A stretch of 64,000 nt of DNA from G963720515 sp963720515 (GCA_963720515.1 OY970397.1:186001-250000); one strand, 5' to 3'. Counted from the first letter of the stretch, positions 53,943-63,069 are shown. Translations and numbers: made by a program. The notes: a model not told the origin generated them from the sequence alone.

Positions 53943-54158
53943 GCCTCATCGCCCTGATTGACGTATCGGCTGATCCCCAATAAAGGGGTTACGGGGTCGC
54001 CGGTCTGCCACCCTCCGCGTAGACCCGTTCGGGGGATCGCCGTCCGTCGCGGCCCGGACGACCATTAGAGGCGTGTGCGGGACTGGAGTTCAGCGGCATT
54101 CGCCTGTGCCTCAGGCCCGTCGTGCGCATGGTTCACCCACCTGCAAAAGGAGGAAGAG

Positions 54159-54245
54159 ATGCTGCGGCTTCGCATTTGGGCGTTCCGCTACGCGCTTCTC
54201 GCGGCCTTCGTTTTGGCCTCGGGCGCGGGTTGGAAGTGGGACTGA
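54159..54245 (+). CDS. 28-residue membrane micropeptide
   Basis: AAGGAGG lies 5 nt before ATG 54159, one of the best ribosome-binding sites in the window. The peptide (MLRLRIWAFRYALLAAFVLA, tail SGAGWKWD) has a basic-aromatic start and one helix. It is followed 20 nt later by a strong hairpin, so it looks like an independent small transcript. No homologue recognised. Confidence 0.5.
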   Translation: MLRLRIWAFRYALLAAFVLASGAGWKWD

Positions 54246-54264
54246 GAGTCCACTGAAGGACGGG

Positions 54265-54293
54265 GTGGCCGGCCCGAGTCTCGGGTCGGCCAC
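54265..54293 (+). terminator. Hairpin after the micropeptide gene
   Basis: A 13-bp stem with one G-T pair (54265-54277 with 54281-54293) closes on a GTC loop. No T-run follows. It probably ends the 28-residue gene's transcript. Confidence 0.6.
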
Positions 54294-54336
54294 AACGGCC
54301 ATCTCCCTTCCTGCGGCGACCTTCTCGACGCACTAA

Positions 54337-54837
54337 GTGTTTCTTCTCCCAAGCATCGCCCTGGGCATCGCCTTCGCCCTGCTTCTCGGCGGAAAACCTT
54401 CGCGCGTCCTTCGTCTCGAGGTCCACCACGGCTGGGCGGTGTTCCTCTCGCTCGGCACTCCAGATCGTGCTGTTCTCCGGCGCTCGCGGCATGATCCCGA
54501 CTCCGCTCCTCGAGCCGCTTCACCTCGCGAGCTACGTGCTGCTCTTCTGGTTCGCGTTCGCGAACTTCCGGCGTCTGATCTTGCTCCCGCTCTTTCTCGG
54601 TATGGCGCTGAATGCCGATCGCGATCGTCGCGAACGGCGGCCAGATGCCCGTGAACCCCGAGGCCTGGGCGAGCACCGGGCTCGACAGCGCGGCGGGCTC
54701 GAACGTGGCCGTCGGGGCCGACCGGCTTGCGTTCCTCGGCGACATCTTCGCGCTGCCGACGCGAGCTCCCGCTCACGAACGTCTTCTCGATCGGCGACCT
54801 GCTCCTCGGGATCGGAACCGTGATCCTGATCGTCACC
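54337..54837 (+). CDS. DUF5317 membrane protein (three frameshifts)
   Basis: Pieced from three frames, the protein reads FLLPSIALGIAFALLLGGK, HHGWAVFLSLALQIVLFSG, LEPLHLASYVLLFWFAFAN, AIVANGGQMPVN and FLGDIFALP then LPLTNVFSIGDLLLGIG. This is the DUF5317 pattern of five helices. One extra base each at about 54454, 54615 and 54759 breaks it. GTG 54337 has no good ribosome-binding site. The frame continues without a stop into the MFS transporter. Function unknown. Confidence 0.7.
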
Positions 54838-56109
54838 GTGTCCACCACCGAGACGTCGCGTCCGGCGCTCTCGGTCGGGCGCCTGTTCGAGCCGCTTCGG
54901 CTCCAGTCGTTCCGGCGCCTCGCGACCGGCAAGCTCGTCTCGCAGTTCGGCGACTGGCTGACCGTCGCAGCCCTCGTCGGCTGGGTCTACCAGACGACGG
55001 GCTCCGTGAGCCAGGTCGCCGCGCTGCTCGTGATCCGGCTCGTCCCGCCCGTGCTGGGCGGCGGCGTCGCGGCCGCGCTCGTGGACAAGTTCCCCCGCCA
55101 GCGCCTGCTCGTGCTCGTCGAGCTCGGGCGCGGCCTCCTCGTCGCCGTCGCGCTCGGCGGCATCCTGCTCGACGTCCGCGCCATCGCGTTCGCCGCGATC
55201 GCGGTGTCCGGGCTGCTTTCCGCGGTCTCCTCGGCGACCGTGCGCGCGCTCGTCCCGTCCATCCTCGACCGCTCCCAGCTCGCCCCCGGGAACGCGGTTC
55301 TCGGATTTGCACAGGACGGCGCGATGGCGCTCGGCGCGCTCGCCGCCGGCATCACGCTGACGGCCTCGAGCGCGGCCGTCGCGCTCGGCTTCGATCTTCT
55401 GACGTTCATGGTGGCCGCGGCGCTCTACACCGGCGTCCGCGCCAGGCCGATCGTCTCGCTCGCGCGCGGGACGCGCGGCGGCCTCGTGGAGGGCTTCCGC
55501 TACATCCTCGGTCGCCGGATCCTCCTGGTCGTGATCGGCGCGTTCGCCACGGCGACGCTCGCGACCGGCCTCACGAACGCGACGCTGCCGAGCTTCCTCG
55601 GCACCGAGCTCGGCCTCGGGCCGGGCGCCTACGGCTTCGGCGTCGCGGCGCTCGCCGGCGGACTCGCCCTCGGCGGCGCAGTAACCGGGCTCGCGCCGGT
55701 CGGTGAGATCGGCGGCCGCTGGATCGGCGTCGCGCTCCTCATGATGGCCTCGATGTTCGGCGTGCTCGCAATGACCGAGCACGCGCCGACCGCGCTTCTC
55801 CTCCTCGGGATGATCGGCTTCCTCGACGGGACGACCGACGTCCTCTTCGACACGATCGTCCAGCGCGAGGTGGATCCCGCCTACTACGGCCGTGTCTTCG
55901 GCCTCGGCTCCTCGCTCTTCACCACGACGATGATCGGCGCCGTCGCGCTCGCGCCCGTCGCGAACGGGCTGGGCGCCCCGCACACGGTCATCTTCGTCGC
56001 GGCCGGCGGCCTGCTCGCGGCCGCGGTGGTCGCCCTCCTCGGCACCCGCCATCCCCTCGCGGCGGCTCCGTCGAGGCCCGGTAGGATCGCGCTCGACACG
56101 CGACCTTAA
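54838..56109 (+). CDS. Major facilitator superfamily transporter
   Basis: About 423 residues with twelve expected helices. The N-terminus is FRRLATGKLVSQFGDWLTVAALVGWVYQTTGS, typical of MFS exporters of the MdtG/MefA-like type. A repeat of Gly-rich helices follows (GFAQDGAMALGALAAGITL, YGFGVAALAGGLALGG) and the late motif VDPAYYGRVFGLGSSLF. The substrate is unknown. GTG 54838 is a possible own start, but the frame is continuous with the upstream DUF5317 part. It ends 11 nt before the lpd ATG. Confidence 0.82.
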   Translation: MSTTETSRPALSVGRLFEPLRLQSFRRLATGKLVSQFGDWLTVAALVGWVYQTTGSVSQVAALLVIRLVPPVLGGGVAAALVDKFPRQRLLVLVELGRGLLVAVALGGILLDVRAIAFAAIAVSGLLSAVSSATVRALVPSILDRSQLAPGNAVLGFAQDGAMALGALAAGITLTASSAAVALGFDLLTFMVAAALYTGVRARPIVSLARGTRGGLVEGFRYILGRRILLVVIGAFATATLATGLTNATLPSFLGTELGLGPGAYGFGVAALAGGLALGGAVTGLAPVGEIGGRWIGVALLMMASMFGVLAMTEHAPTALLLLGMIGFLDGTTDVLFDTIVQREVDPAYYGRVFGLGSSLFTTTMIGAVALAPVANGLGAPHTVIFVAAGGLLAAAVVALLGTRHPLAAAPSRPGRIALDTRP

Positions 56110-56120
56110 GGGGAGAATCC

Positions 56121-57525
56121 ATGGAATGTGACGTCGCCGTCCTCGGCGGCGGGCCGGGCGGCTACACGGCGGCCATCCGAGCCGCGCAGCTGGGCGCCAA
56201 GACCGTCTGCATCGAGAAGGAGCCGGAGCTCGGCGGCACGTGCCTCCGGATCGGCTGCATCCCGACGAAGGCCTGGGTCCAGACCGCCTTCTTCATCAAG
56301 GAGGCCGAGGAGAGCTTCGCCAAGCTCGGCGTGAAGGTCGGCCCGCCCGAGCTCGACTTCCCGGCCGCGAACGAGTGGAAGGCGAAGGTCGTGCACCAGC
56401 TCACGAGCGGCGTCGCGGGGCTCTTCAAGGCGAACGGCGTCGAGTGGGTGAAGGGCGTCGGCAAGTTCAAGGATGCAGAACACGATCGCGGTCGAGGGCG
56501 GGGAGGACGTCACGTTCACGAGCGCGATCATCGCGACCGGCTCGTTTCCCCTGCGACCGCCGATCGAGGGCATCGACTCGGCCCGCTGCGTGGACTCGAC
56601 CGGGCTCCTCGCGCAGACCGAGGTGCCGAAGCGCCTCGTCATCCTCGGCGGCGGCATCATCGGGTGCGAGTTCGCCTCGATCATGCAGCGCTTCGGGAGC
56701 GAGGTCACGATCGTCGAGATGCTCCCGTCGCTCATCCCGGCCGAGGACGCGGACGCGCAGAAGGAGCTCCTGAAGCAGTTCGGCAAGCGCGGCATCACCG
56801 TGCACCTCGAGTCGCAGTGCAAGAAGGTCGAGGAGACCGGCGACGGGCTGCTCGTGTCGTTCAACGACGATGCGGTCGAGTGCGACCTGATGCTCGTCGC
56901 GACCGGCCGCGGGCCGCTCGTCCAGGGGCTCGGCCTCGAGGAGATCGGCGTCGAGCTCGACCCGAAGAAGGGCATCGCGGCGAACGAGCAGCGCCGGACG
57001 AGCGTCAACCACATCTACGCGGTCGGCGACTGCGCCGGCTACTGGCAGCTCGCGCACACCGCGTTCCGCGAGGGGGAAGTAGCTGCCGAGAACGCCTGTG
57101 GCCACGAAGCGTTCGTGGACAACCGCGCGGTGCCGCGCCCGATCTACACGGATCCCGAGATCGCCGGCGTCGGCCTCACGGAGGCCGAGGCGCGCGAGCA
57201 GTTCGGCGACGACGTCGCGATCGGCGTCTTCCCCTGGTCGGCGAACGGCCGGGCGCTCATGCAGAACGAGACCGTCGGCTGGGTGAAGTCGATCCACGAG
57301 ACCCGCTACGGCGAGCTCCTCGGCCTCGTGATGGTCGGGCCGCACGTGACGGATCTCATCGAGGCCGGCGTCGTCGCGATCGACGCCGAGTCCACGGTCG
57401 AGACGGTCGCGGACGGCATGACCGCGCACCCGACGCTCTCGGAGGCGATCAAGGAAGCGGGCCTCCTCGCCCTCGGCCGCGCCATCCACCTGCCGAACAA
57501 GAAGCGGGCGACGGCGAAGGCCTGA
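56121..57525 (+). CDS. lpd: Dihydrolipoyl dehydrogenase (E3, frameshifted)
   Basis: This flavoenzyme reoxidises the lipoyl group of E2. It has the FAD loop GGGPGGYTAAIRAAQLG, redox disulfide GGTCLRIGCIPTKA, NAD loop ILGGGIIGCEFASIMQRFG, second FAD motif IYAVGDCAG and the active-site region HAHPTLSEAIKEA in the family form TAHPTLSEA. An extra G at 56478 breaks FKDANTIAVEGGED. AAGGGGAG precedes the ATG. It lies 4 kb from E1/E2 but would complete the same complex. Corrected length is about 467 residues. Confidence 0.95.
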
Positions 57526-57623
57526 CCCGCGGCGCCATCTCGCCTGCGGAGTAGACGCGCGCGCGTCTGACTTCGGGTCCCGACCCGCCCCCTGCTCGCC
57601 GCTCAGGCTATCGCTGAAAACCG

Positions 57624-57641
57624 CACGTGTCTGTGACGGAA
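57624..57641. repeat. 18-bp motif shared with 63099-63116 (copy 1)
   Basis: CACGTGTCTGTGACGGAA here is identical to the reverse complement of 63099-63116. Both copies are intergenic. This one lies about 80 bp before the start at 57723 and could be a regulator site; the identity of any binding protein is unknown. Confidence 0.45.
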
Positions 57642-57722
57642 CTGCACCAAAAGCGTGAAATCGGGCAGCCCGGGTACCCGCGCGGAGTCACCCGGATAGA
57701 CTCGGCGGCGGAAGGAGGCGCA

Positions 57723-58047
57723 ATGTTGAACCGGCGGAAGGCGACGATCGGCTGGCTCGCGTACACGATCGGGAAGCCGGTTGTCGTCGGCACGATCAAG
57801 CGACGGGCGCGGCGAGCCGCGGCGAAGGACGACGAGCGGCGGCTCCACGGGCAAGACGGTCGCGAAGACGGCCGGGCTCCTCGCGGCGGCGGGCGCCGCT
57901 GCCGGGGCCGTGGTCTTCTGGCGCCGCTCCTCGAACGGGGCGGGCCCGGAGAGCGAGGCCCTCGCCGAGGCGAAGGGCGAGGACGAGAGCCGCAAGCCGG
58001 AGCCTGCACGCAGGGCGAACGGCGGCGGCGAGCCTCCCGAGAGCTGA
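57723..58047 (+). CDS. Small membrane protein (frameshifted)
   Basis: GAAGGAGG precedes ATG 57723. The first part (MLNRRKATIGWLAYTIGKPV, then VGTIKRRARRA) is basic with a short hydrophobic run. After an extra base near 57835-57842 the next frame gives STGKTVAKTAGLLAAAGAAAGAVVFWRRSS and a charged tail. The joined protein, about 107 residues, has one or two membrane segments. No family function. It overlaps the oxidoreductase gene. Confidence 0.6.
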
Positions 58048-59177
58048 CCGCGGGGCGCGCCGATACGGTCGTCGCGGGCGGCGGCCTGGCCGGGTGCGCC
58101 GTCGCGCGTTACCTCGCTGAGCGCGGCGAAGCGGTCGTCTGTGTCGAGCGCGGCTCGATCGGCGCGGGGGCGAGCGGGCGAAACGGCGGCTTCCTCTTCC
58201 GGCAACCCGCCGCGTGGATCAACGAGCTCCTGGCCGAGTCGGCGTCGATCTACGCCGAGCTCCAGGCCGGCGGGCCCGTCCCGTTCGAGTTCCGGCCGTG
58301 GCCGATGCTGCTCCTCGCCGCCGAGGAGGCCGAGCTCGAGCACGCCCGCGCCTACGCGGCCGCGGTCGGCGGCGCCGAGCACGACACGCGCGCCGATCCC
58401 TGGCTCGCCGACGACCTGGCCGGGCGGATTCCTCATCGACGGCGGCTACACGCTCGACGCGATGGGCGCCACGAGCGCGATGGCCGAGGCCGCGCGCCGC
58501 GCCGGCGCCGAGCTCCGCACCGGCTGCGAGGCGAAGCGGATCCTCGTGGAGGGCGGCCGCGTGACCGGGCTCGTGACGGACGACGGCGTGATCGGGGCCG
58601 ACCGCGTCGTGGTGGCGACCGGCCCTCGCACGCGGTTCCTGCTGCGCACCGCGGGCGTCGATCTCCCGATCTCGTCCACGCGCGGCTGGCTGCTCGAGAC
58701 CGCGCCGCTCGACCGGCGTCCCGCCGTACGCGATCGAGGAGGCGCGCTGGCCGGAACAGGACGCGATGGGCGCGCTCGCGGCCGATCAGACGCTCGGCGA
58801 GCTCGCCGCCGGCGCCCGAGGATCCCGGCATCGTGTCGCTCCTCCTCGGCCCGCGCCCGGCGGGGCATCTGCTCATCGGCACGTCGCTGCGGCGCTCGCT
58901 CGTCGAGGACCCGGAGGGGCCGGAGACGCCTCGGGCGCTGGCCGAGCGCGCCGTCCGGATCGCCCCGCAGCTCCGGGACGTCCCCGTCGTCGCGGCCTGG
59001 TCGGGCCGCCGGGCCATGACGCCGGACGGTCTCCCCGCGGTCGGCCCGGTGCCGGGGGTCGAGGGGCTCGACGTCGCCGCCGGGTTCTCGTCGATCGGCA
59101 TGGTCACGATCCCGGCCGCGTGCCGCCGCCTGGTCGAGGGCGGCGCCGAGGCCTTCGACCCCGGGCGCTTCGCGTGA
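58044..59177 (+). CDS. FAD-dependent amino-acid-oxidase-like oxidoreductase (three frameshifts)
   Basis: The DAO/glycine-oxidase fold is visible. It has the FAD loop VVAGGGLAGCAVARYLAERG and CVERGSIGAGASGRNGGFLF, the middle GADRVVVATGPRTRFLL, the segment VDLPISSTRGWLLETAP, and a late RAMTPDGLPAVGPVPGVEGLDVAAGFSSIGM. Extra bases at about 58422-58424, 58700-58712 and 58815-58817 break it. Joined, it has about 377 residues. No ATG/GTG/TTG start fits; CTG 58044 overlaps the previous TGA, or the start was lost to another error. Substrate unknown, an amine or amino acid by family. Confidence 0.8.
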   Translation: MTAGRADTVVAGGGLAGCAVARYLAERGEAVVCVERGSIGAGASGRNGGFLFRQPAAWINELLAESASIYAELQAGGPVPFEFRPWPMLLLAAEEAELEHARAYAAAVGGAEHDTRADPWLADDLAGRIPHRRRLHARRDGRHERDGRGRAPRRRRAPHRLRGEADPRGGRPRDRARDGRRRDRGRPRRGGDRPSHAVPAAHRGRRSPDLVHARLAARDRAARPASRRTRSRRRAGRNRTRWARSRPIRRSASSPPAPEDPGIVSLLLGPRPAGHLLIGTSLRRSLVEDPEGPETPRALAERAVRIAPQLRDVPVVAAWSGRRAMTPDGLPAVGPVPGVEGLDVAAGFSSIGMVTIPAACRRLVEGGAEAFDPGRFA

Positions 59178-60112
59178 TCCGCGCGTACCGGCCCGACGAC
59201 GTCGAGGCGTTCGCCGACCTGCTGGCGGAGATCGAGCCCGAGGAGGCGCGGTCGAACCCGGCGGGACTCGAGCACTGGATCGAGAGCCAGCCGGAGCGGT
59301 CGGCGCTCAGGATCTGGCTGCTCGAGGAGGACGGCCGGCTCGGCGGCGCCGCGTACGCCGGCCGGAACTGGACGCAGAGCGCGGGCGACACGGCCTGGCT
59401 CTGGGCCGGCGTGGCCAGGCGGTTGCGAGGCCATGGCGCCGGCGCCGGGCTGTTCGACCGCGCCGAGGCACACGCGGTCTCGCTCGGGCCGCGCACGATC
59501 GACACCTGGGCGTTCGAGGGCACGGGCGGCGAGGCGTTCGCCCTCGCACGCGGATTCGAGCCGTCGCGGCGCGACCTCGTCCAGCGCCTCGACCCGCGCG
59601 AGGCCGACCTCTCCGAGCTCGAGCCGCTTGCCGAGGCGCGGCGCGCGGACGGCTTCGAGGCGGTTCCGCTCGGCGCTGTCCGGGAGGACGAGACGGGACT
59701 CCACACGCTCTACCTCGCGGCGATGAACGACATCCCGTCGGACGAGCCGGAGGACTACCTGCCGTTCGACGAGTTCGTCTACCACGTCCTCGAGGACCCG
59801 AATCTCGATCCGGAGGCGAGCACGGTGATCGTCCACGACGGCCGGCCGGTCGCCCTCGCGCTCCTGCGCTCGATGCCCGAGTACGGGATCGGCGAGAGCG
59901 AGATGACCGGGACGCTGCCCGAGTTCCGTGGGCGCGGCCTCGCGCGGCTCGCGAAGCTCCGCGTCGTCCGCGGCGCGCGCGAGCTCGGGCTCGCGGAGCT
60001 GCTCACGGAGAACGACTCGGAGAACGCGCCGATCCTCGCCGTGAACCGCCGGCTCGGCTACCGCGTGACCCACACGCGGCTCACCCTCGTGCGCGCTACG
60101 CTGGGCGCATGA
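59174..60112 (+). CDS. Two-domain GNAT acetyltransferase
   Basis: The 312-residue protein has two GNAT halves. The first has IRAYRPDDVEAFADLLAEIEP and the acetyl-CoA loop RRLRGHGAGAGLFDRAE. The second has EMTGTLPEFRGRGLARLAKL and the end motif ENDSENAPILAVNRRLGYR. Tandem GNATs of this size resemble MshD-like or aminoglycoside-type enzymes. GTG 59174 overlaps the oxidoreductase stop and the end overlaps the cupin ATG, so the three genes form one operon. Confidence 0.85.
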   Translation: MIRAYRPDDVEAFADLLAEIEPEEARSNPAGLEHWIESQPERSALRIWLLEEDGRLGGAAYAGRNWTQSAGDTAWLWAGVARRLRGHGAGAGLFDRAEAHAVSLGPRTIDTWAFEGTGGEAFALARGFEPSRRDLVQRLDPREADLSELEPLAEARRADGFEAVPLGAVREDETGLHTLYLAAMNDIPSDEPEDYLPFDEFVYHVLEDPNLDPEASTVIVHDGRPVALALLRSMPEYGIGESEMTGTLPEFRGRGLARLAKLRVVRGARELGLAELLTENDSENAPILAVNRRLGYRVTHTRLTLVRATLGA

Positions 60113-60486
60113 GCGCGGTGACCGATCCGCTCGAGGGCGCCTCGACGAGCGAGGTGGGCGGGGCGCAGATCGACGTCGTCGACGTCGGCAAGGGCCGCGT
60201 GAAGCGCGTCGTCTACCCGGCCGGCTTCCGCTGGAGCGTGAACATGAAGCCGCACGTGGACACCGACCTCTGCATGCACGCGCACATCGGCTTCCTGGCG
60301 CAGGGCGCGATCACGGGCGAGTACCCGGACGGCTGCACGTTCCACTACGAGGCGCCGGCGGTCGTCGCGATCGACCCGGGCCACGACGCGTGGGTCGAGG
60401 GCGACGAGCCCGCGGTGCTAATCGAGTTCGACGCCGGGCGCGACACGACCGAGATGTTCGGCGTCCCCGCCGAGCACTCGCACTAG
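60109..60486 (+). CDS. Cupin-domain protein
   Basis: The 125-residue single-cupin protein has a first motif around PHVDTDLCMHAHIGFLAQGAI and a second around FHYEAPAVVAIDPGHDAWVEGDEPAVLIEF. His residues suggest a metal site. Cupins range from sugar isomerases to dioxygenases and small-molecule binders, so the role is open. It overlaps the acetyltransferase gene by 4 bp. Its stop shares CTAG with the convergent hotdog gene. Confidence 0.75.
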   Translation: MSAVTDPLEGASTSEVGGAQIDVVDVGKGRVKRVVYPAGFRWSVNMKPHVDTDLCMHAHIGFLAQGAITGEYPDGCTFHYEAPAVVAIDPGHDAWVEGDEPAVLIEFDAGRDTTEMFGVPAEHSH

Positions 60487-61163
60487 GTCGCGGGCACGAG
60501 CCAGGTCGAGCGCGCGTAGGCCTTGAGCTCGCCGTGCGCGTCGAAGACGGCCGAGCCCGCAAAGCGCTTGCGCCCGTCCTCGCCGATCGGCCAGCCGATG
60601 ACGACGTGCGGCTCGCCGGGGGTCACCGGGGCGACGATCCGCGCTGCAAGCCGCCCGAGCAGCACGCCGGAGCGCGAGAACTCGTCCACGGCCCAGCCGC
60701 TCGGGCAGTCGAGTGCGGCCCAGACGATCTCGTCCGGCAACGTCGGCCGGCGGCGTCCACGGCGAGGCGACGAGCTCGCGTCCGGCGACCGGCCCGGGGA
60801 AGATGCCAAGCCCGTCGTCCCGCGCAGGCCCGCAGACAAAGCACGTCTCGTAGGCGTGCGCGACGAAACCCGGCGTAGCCCTTGCTCGCCTCTGCGGCGT
60901 CCTCCACGGACACCGGGCCGGGAACGTCGAGCTCGAACCCGTCGAGCGCGACCGCCTCCGCGACGAGCGTCTCACCGTCGCGCACCTCGACTCGACCGTC
61001 CTCGCGCACCACCGCGAGCGGCCGGTCGAGCGGCGGCGGCACCCGCAGCGTCACCTCGGCATGGCCGCCGAGTAGCGCGGCAGACGAGCCCGGCGGCATA
61101 GCCGCCGTTCGCGGAAGACGGGGGGCCATTGAAACGGCTGCGGATGGTGATGGTCTCGCTCAC
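60483..61163 (-). CDS. Hotdog-fold thioesterase-like protein (three frameshifts)
   Basis: Pieced together, the protein reads SETITIRSRFNGPPSSANGGYAAG, VTLRVPPPLDRPLAVVREDG, FVAHAYETCFVCGPARDDGLGI and PDEIVWAALDCPSGWAV, then HVVIGWPIGEDGRKRFAGSAVFD. The FNGPP..GGYxAG start and CFVCGP centre suit a two-hotdog acyl-CoA thioesterase-like family. Extra bases near 61080, 60866-60868 and 60744-60749 break it. GTG 61163 starts it, 23 nt after the upstream gene, so the two are probably cotranscribed. About 226 residues. Confidence 0.7.
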
Positions 61164-61186
61164 GGACGGCGAAGCTAGCAGGTGCC

Positions 61187-61861
61187 TTACACCCGGTAGA
61201 GCGCCGGCAGGAACACGTGGCCGGCGTGGGGGACCTCGACGTCCTCGAGGCCAAGCTCGTGGTCGATCGCCGGGAGCGCTCGCTCCCACTCGGTTTGCGT
61301 CGCGCCGATGTGCGTTGCGTCGTTCACGAACAGGACGTGGACGAGCCAGGCGTTCACGCCCGCGTCGCGCAGGAACTGGAGGTGTGCGTAGCGGGCGGCG
61401 GACTCGTAGAAGGAGCGCGTCCAGCGGTCCGGATCGGACTCGAGGCCGAGCGAGGCCTGCGTGTAGGCGAGCGCGCTCTTGATGCGCGAGGCCGACTTGG
61501 CGTTGGCTGCGCTCATCCGGCTTCGCAGCTCGCCCGGGTAGCTCGCGCCCTCGACGAGCAGCGCGCCCGGGTCGCCGTTGGGGAGCGTGAGGATCGCGGT
61601 CGCGTCCCACGCCGGGCCGCCCTTCGGCCAGAACGCCTTCAGCTTCGGCGCGAGCTGCTTGCAGCCGATCGCGCGCAGGAACGCCTCGTCCTGCGGTTCG
61701 CGGTAGTCGTTCGCCTCGAGCGGGGCCGTCCACTCGAACGTCGCGCCGTCGAGTTCCGGGAACCGCTCGGCGACGGCGCGCTCGAGCTCGCCCGGGCGCT
61801 GGTTCACGTACTCGCGGACCTGGAACTTGCTGCCCTTCGCTCTTGGTGCGGGGCGCTCCAC
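61187..61861 (-). CDS. Hypothetical protein, 224 residues
   Basis: The soluble protein begins with a basic start (RPAPRAKGSKFQVREYVNQR). It continues with conserved-looking segments: FEWTAPLEANDYREPQDEAF, AWDATAILTLPNGDPGALLV, EGASYPGELRS and ARYAHLQFLRDAGVNAWLVH. The order D-A ... LVEGASYPGE recalls PD-(D/E)xK nuclease-like folds, but the catalytic Lys is not clear. GTG 61861 is divergent from the aminotransferase 44 bp away. Function unknown. Confidence 0.6.
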   Translation of the reverse strand: MERPAPRAKGSKFQVREYVNQRPGELERAVAERFPELDGATFEWTAPLEANDYREPQDEAFLRAIGCKQLAPKLKAFWPKGGPAWDATAILTLPNGDPGALLVEGASYPGELRSRMSAANAKSASRIKSALAYTQASLGLESDPDRWTRSFYESAARYAHLQFLRDAGVNAWLVHVLFVNDATHIGATQTEWERALPAIDHELGLEDVEVPHAGHVFLPALYRV

Positions 61862-61905
61862 ACGCGCAGGATCGCACGCTGCGCCCGCGTCCGTATCATC
61901 GCCGC

Positions 61906-63069
61906 GTGCGTCCGCGTCCCGATCGGCTCGAGCGGCTGCCCGCGCAGTACTTCGCCGGGCTGCTCGGGCGCGTGCAGGCCGCGGCTGCGCTGGACGGGGA
62001 GCCGCTCGTCGATCTCGGGCGCGGGAACCCCGACGTGCCGCCGCCTGCGCACGTCGTCGAGCGGCTCGTCGAGGCGGCGCGCGAGCCGACGCCGCTCCAG
62101 CACGGGTACGCGCCGTTCCTCGGGCTGCCCGAGCTGAGGGAGGCGATCGCGGCGCGTTACCGCGACGTGTACGGGGTCGAGCTCGATCCCGCGCGCGAGG
62201 TTGCGGTGATGCCGGGGACGAAGACCGCGCTCGTCGAGTTCGCGCTCGCCGTGGCGGAGCGGGGCGAGACGATCCTGCTGCCGGACCCGGGGTATCCGGA
62301 CTACACGTCGGCGGTCGCGCTCGCCGGCGCGCGCGAGGTGCGCGTGCGGCTCGACCCTGATGCGGGGTGGGCGCCCGATCTCGACGCCGCGCCGCGCGAC
62401 GGGGTGGCGGGGCTCTACCTCAACTACCCGTCCAACCCGTGCGCGGCGTGCGCGGAGCCCGGCGTGTTCGAGGCTGCGGTGCGGTTCGCGGAGGAGACGG
62501 GCGCGGTGGTCGTGCACGACTTCGCGTACGGCGACCTCGTCTACGACGGGCGCTCGCCGGAGAGCTTTCTCGCGTGCGCGGGCGCGCGCGAGGTCGGCGT
62601 CGAGCTGTTCTCGATGTCGAAGAGCTACGGGATGGCCGGGTGGCGGCTCGGGTTCGTCGTCGGGAACGCGGAGATCGTGGCGCGGATGAACCTGCTCTCC
62701 GACCACGTGCGCGCGGGGATCTTCCGGCCGGTGCAGGAGGCGGGGATCGCGGCGCTCACCGGGCCGCAGGAGACGGTCGCCGAGCGGCGCGCGCTCTACG
62801 AGGGGCGGCGCGACCGGGTGTTCGCGGCGCTGCGCGGGGCCGGGGTGGAGGAGGTGCGCTGCGACGGGACGTTCTTCGTGTGGTTCCGGCTGCCGGGCGG
62901 CGTCACGGCGGACGGGATCCTCGCGGACGCGCGGGTCGCGATCGCGCCGGGCGAGGGCTTCGGGCCGAGCGGCGCCGGGTGGGCGCGGATCTCACTCGCG
63001 ACCGCGGACGACGTGCTCGACACCGGGCTCGAGCGTGTCGCGGGCGTGCTCGCGACTGCCGCGCGCTGA
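61906..63069 (+). CDS. PLP-dependent class I/II aminotransferase
   Basis: The 387-residue fold-type I enzyme has the N-terminal LVDLGRGNPDVPPPAHVVERL, cofactor-phosphate residues PGTKTALVEFAL, the substrate-side YLNYPSNPCAACA, HDFAYGDLVYDG, and the PLP-Lys motif SMSKSYGMAGWRLGF. A carboxylate-binding Arg lies near GWARISLA. It resembles aspartate/LL-diaminopimelate-type enzymes; the amino donor is not determined. It starts at GTG 61906 and is complete. Confidence 0.92.
   Translation: MRPRPDRLERLPAQYFAGLLGRVQAAAALDGEPLVDLGRGNPDVPPPAHVVERLVEAAREPTPLQHGYAPFLGLPELREAIAARYRDVYGVELDPAREVAVMPGTKTALVEFALAVAERGETILLPDPGYPDYTSAVALAGAREVRVRLDPDAGWAPDLDAAPRDGVAGLYLNYPSNPCAACAEPGVFEAAVRFAEETGAVVVHDFAYGDLVYDGRSPESFLACAGAREVGVELFSMSKSYGMAGWRLGFVVGNAEIVARMNLLSDHVRAGIFRPVQEAGIAALTGPQETVAERRALYEGRRDRVFAALRGAGVEEVRCDGTFFVWFRLPGGVTADGILADARVAIAPGEGFGPSGAGWARISLATADDVLDTGLERVAGVLATAAR

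Noticed and set aside
53943..54158. A cyclic di-GMP riboswitch upstream of the GGDEF-HD-GYP gene
   Set aside because: The conserved GEMM core (GCAAA-type joints) is not present on the minus strand.
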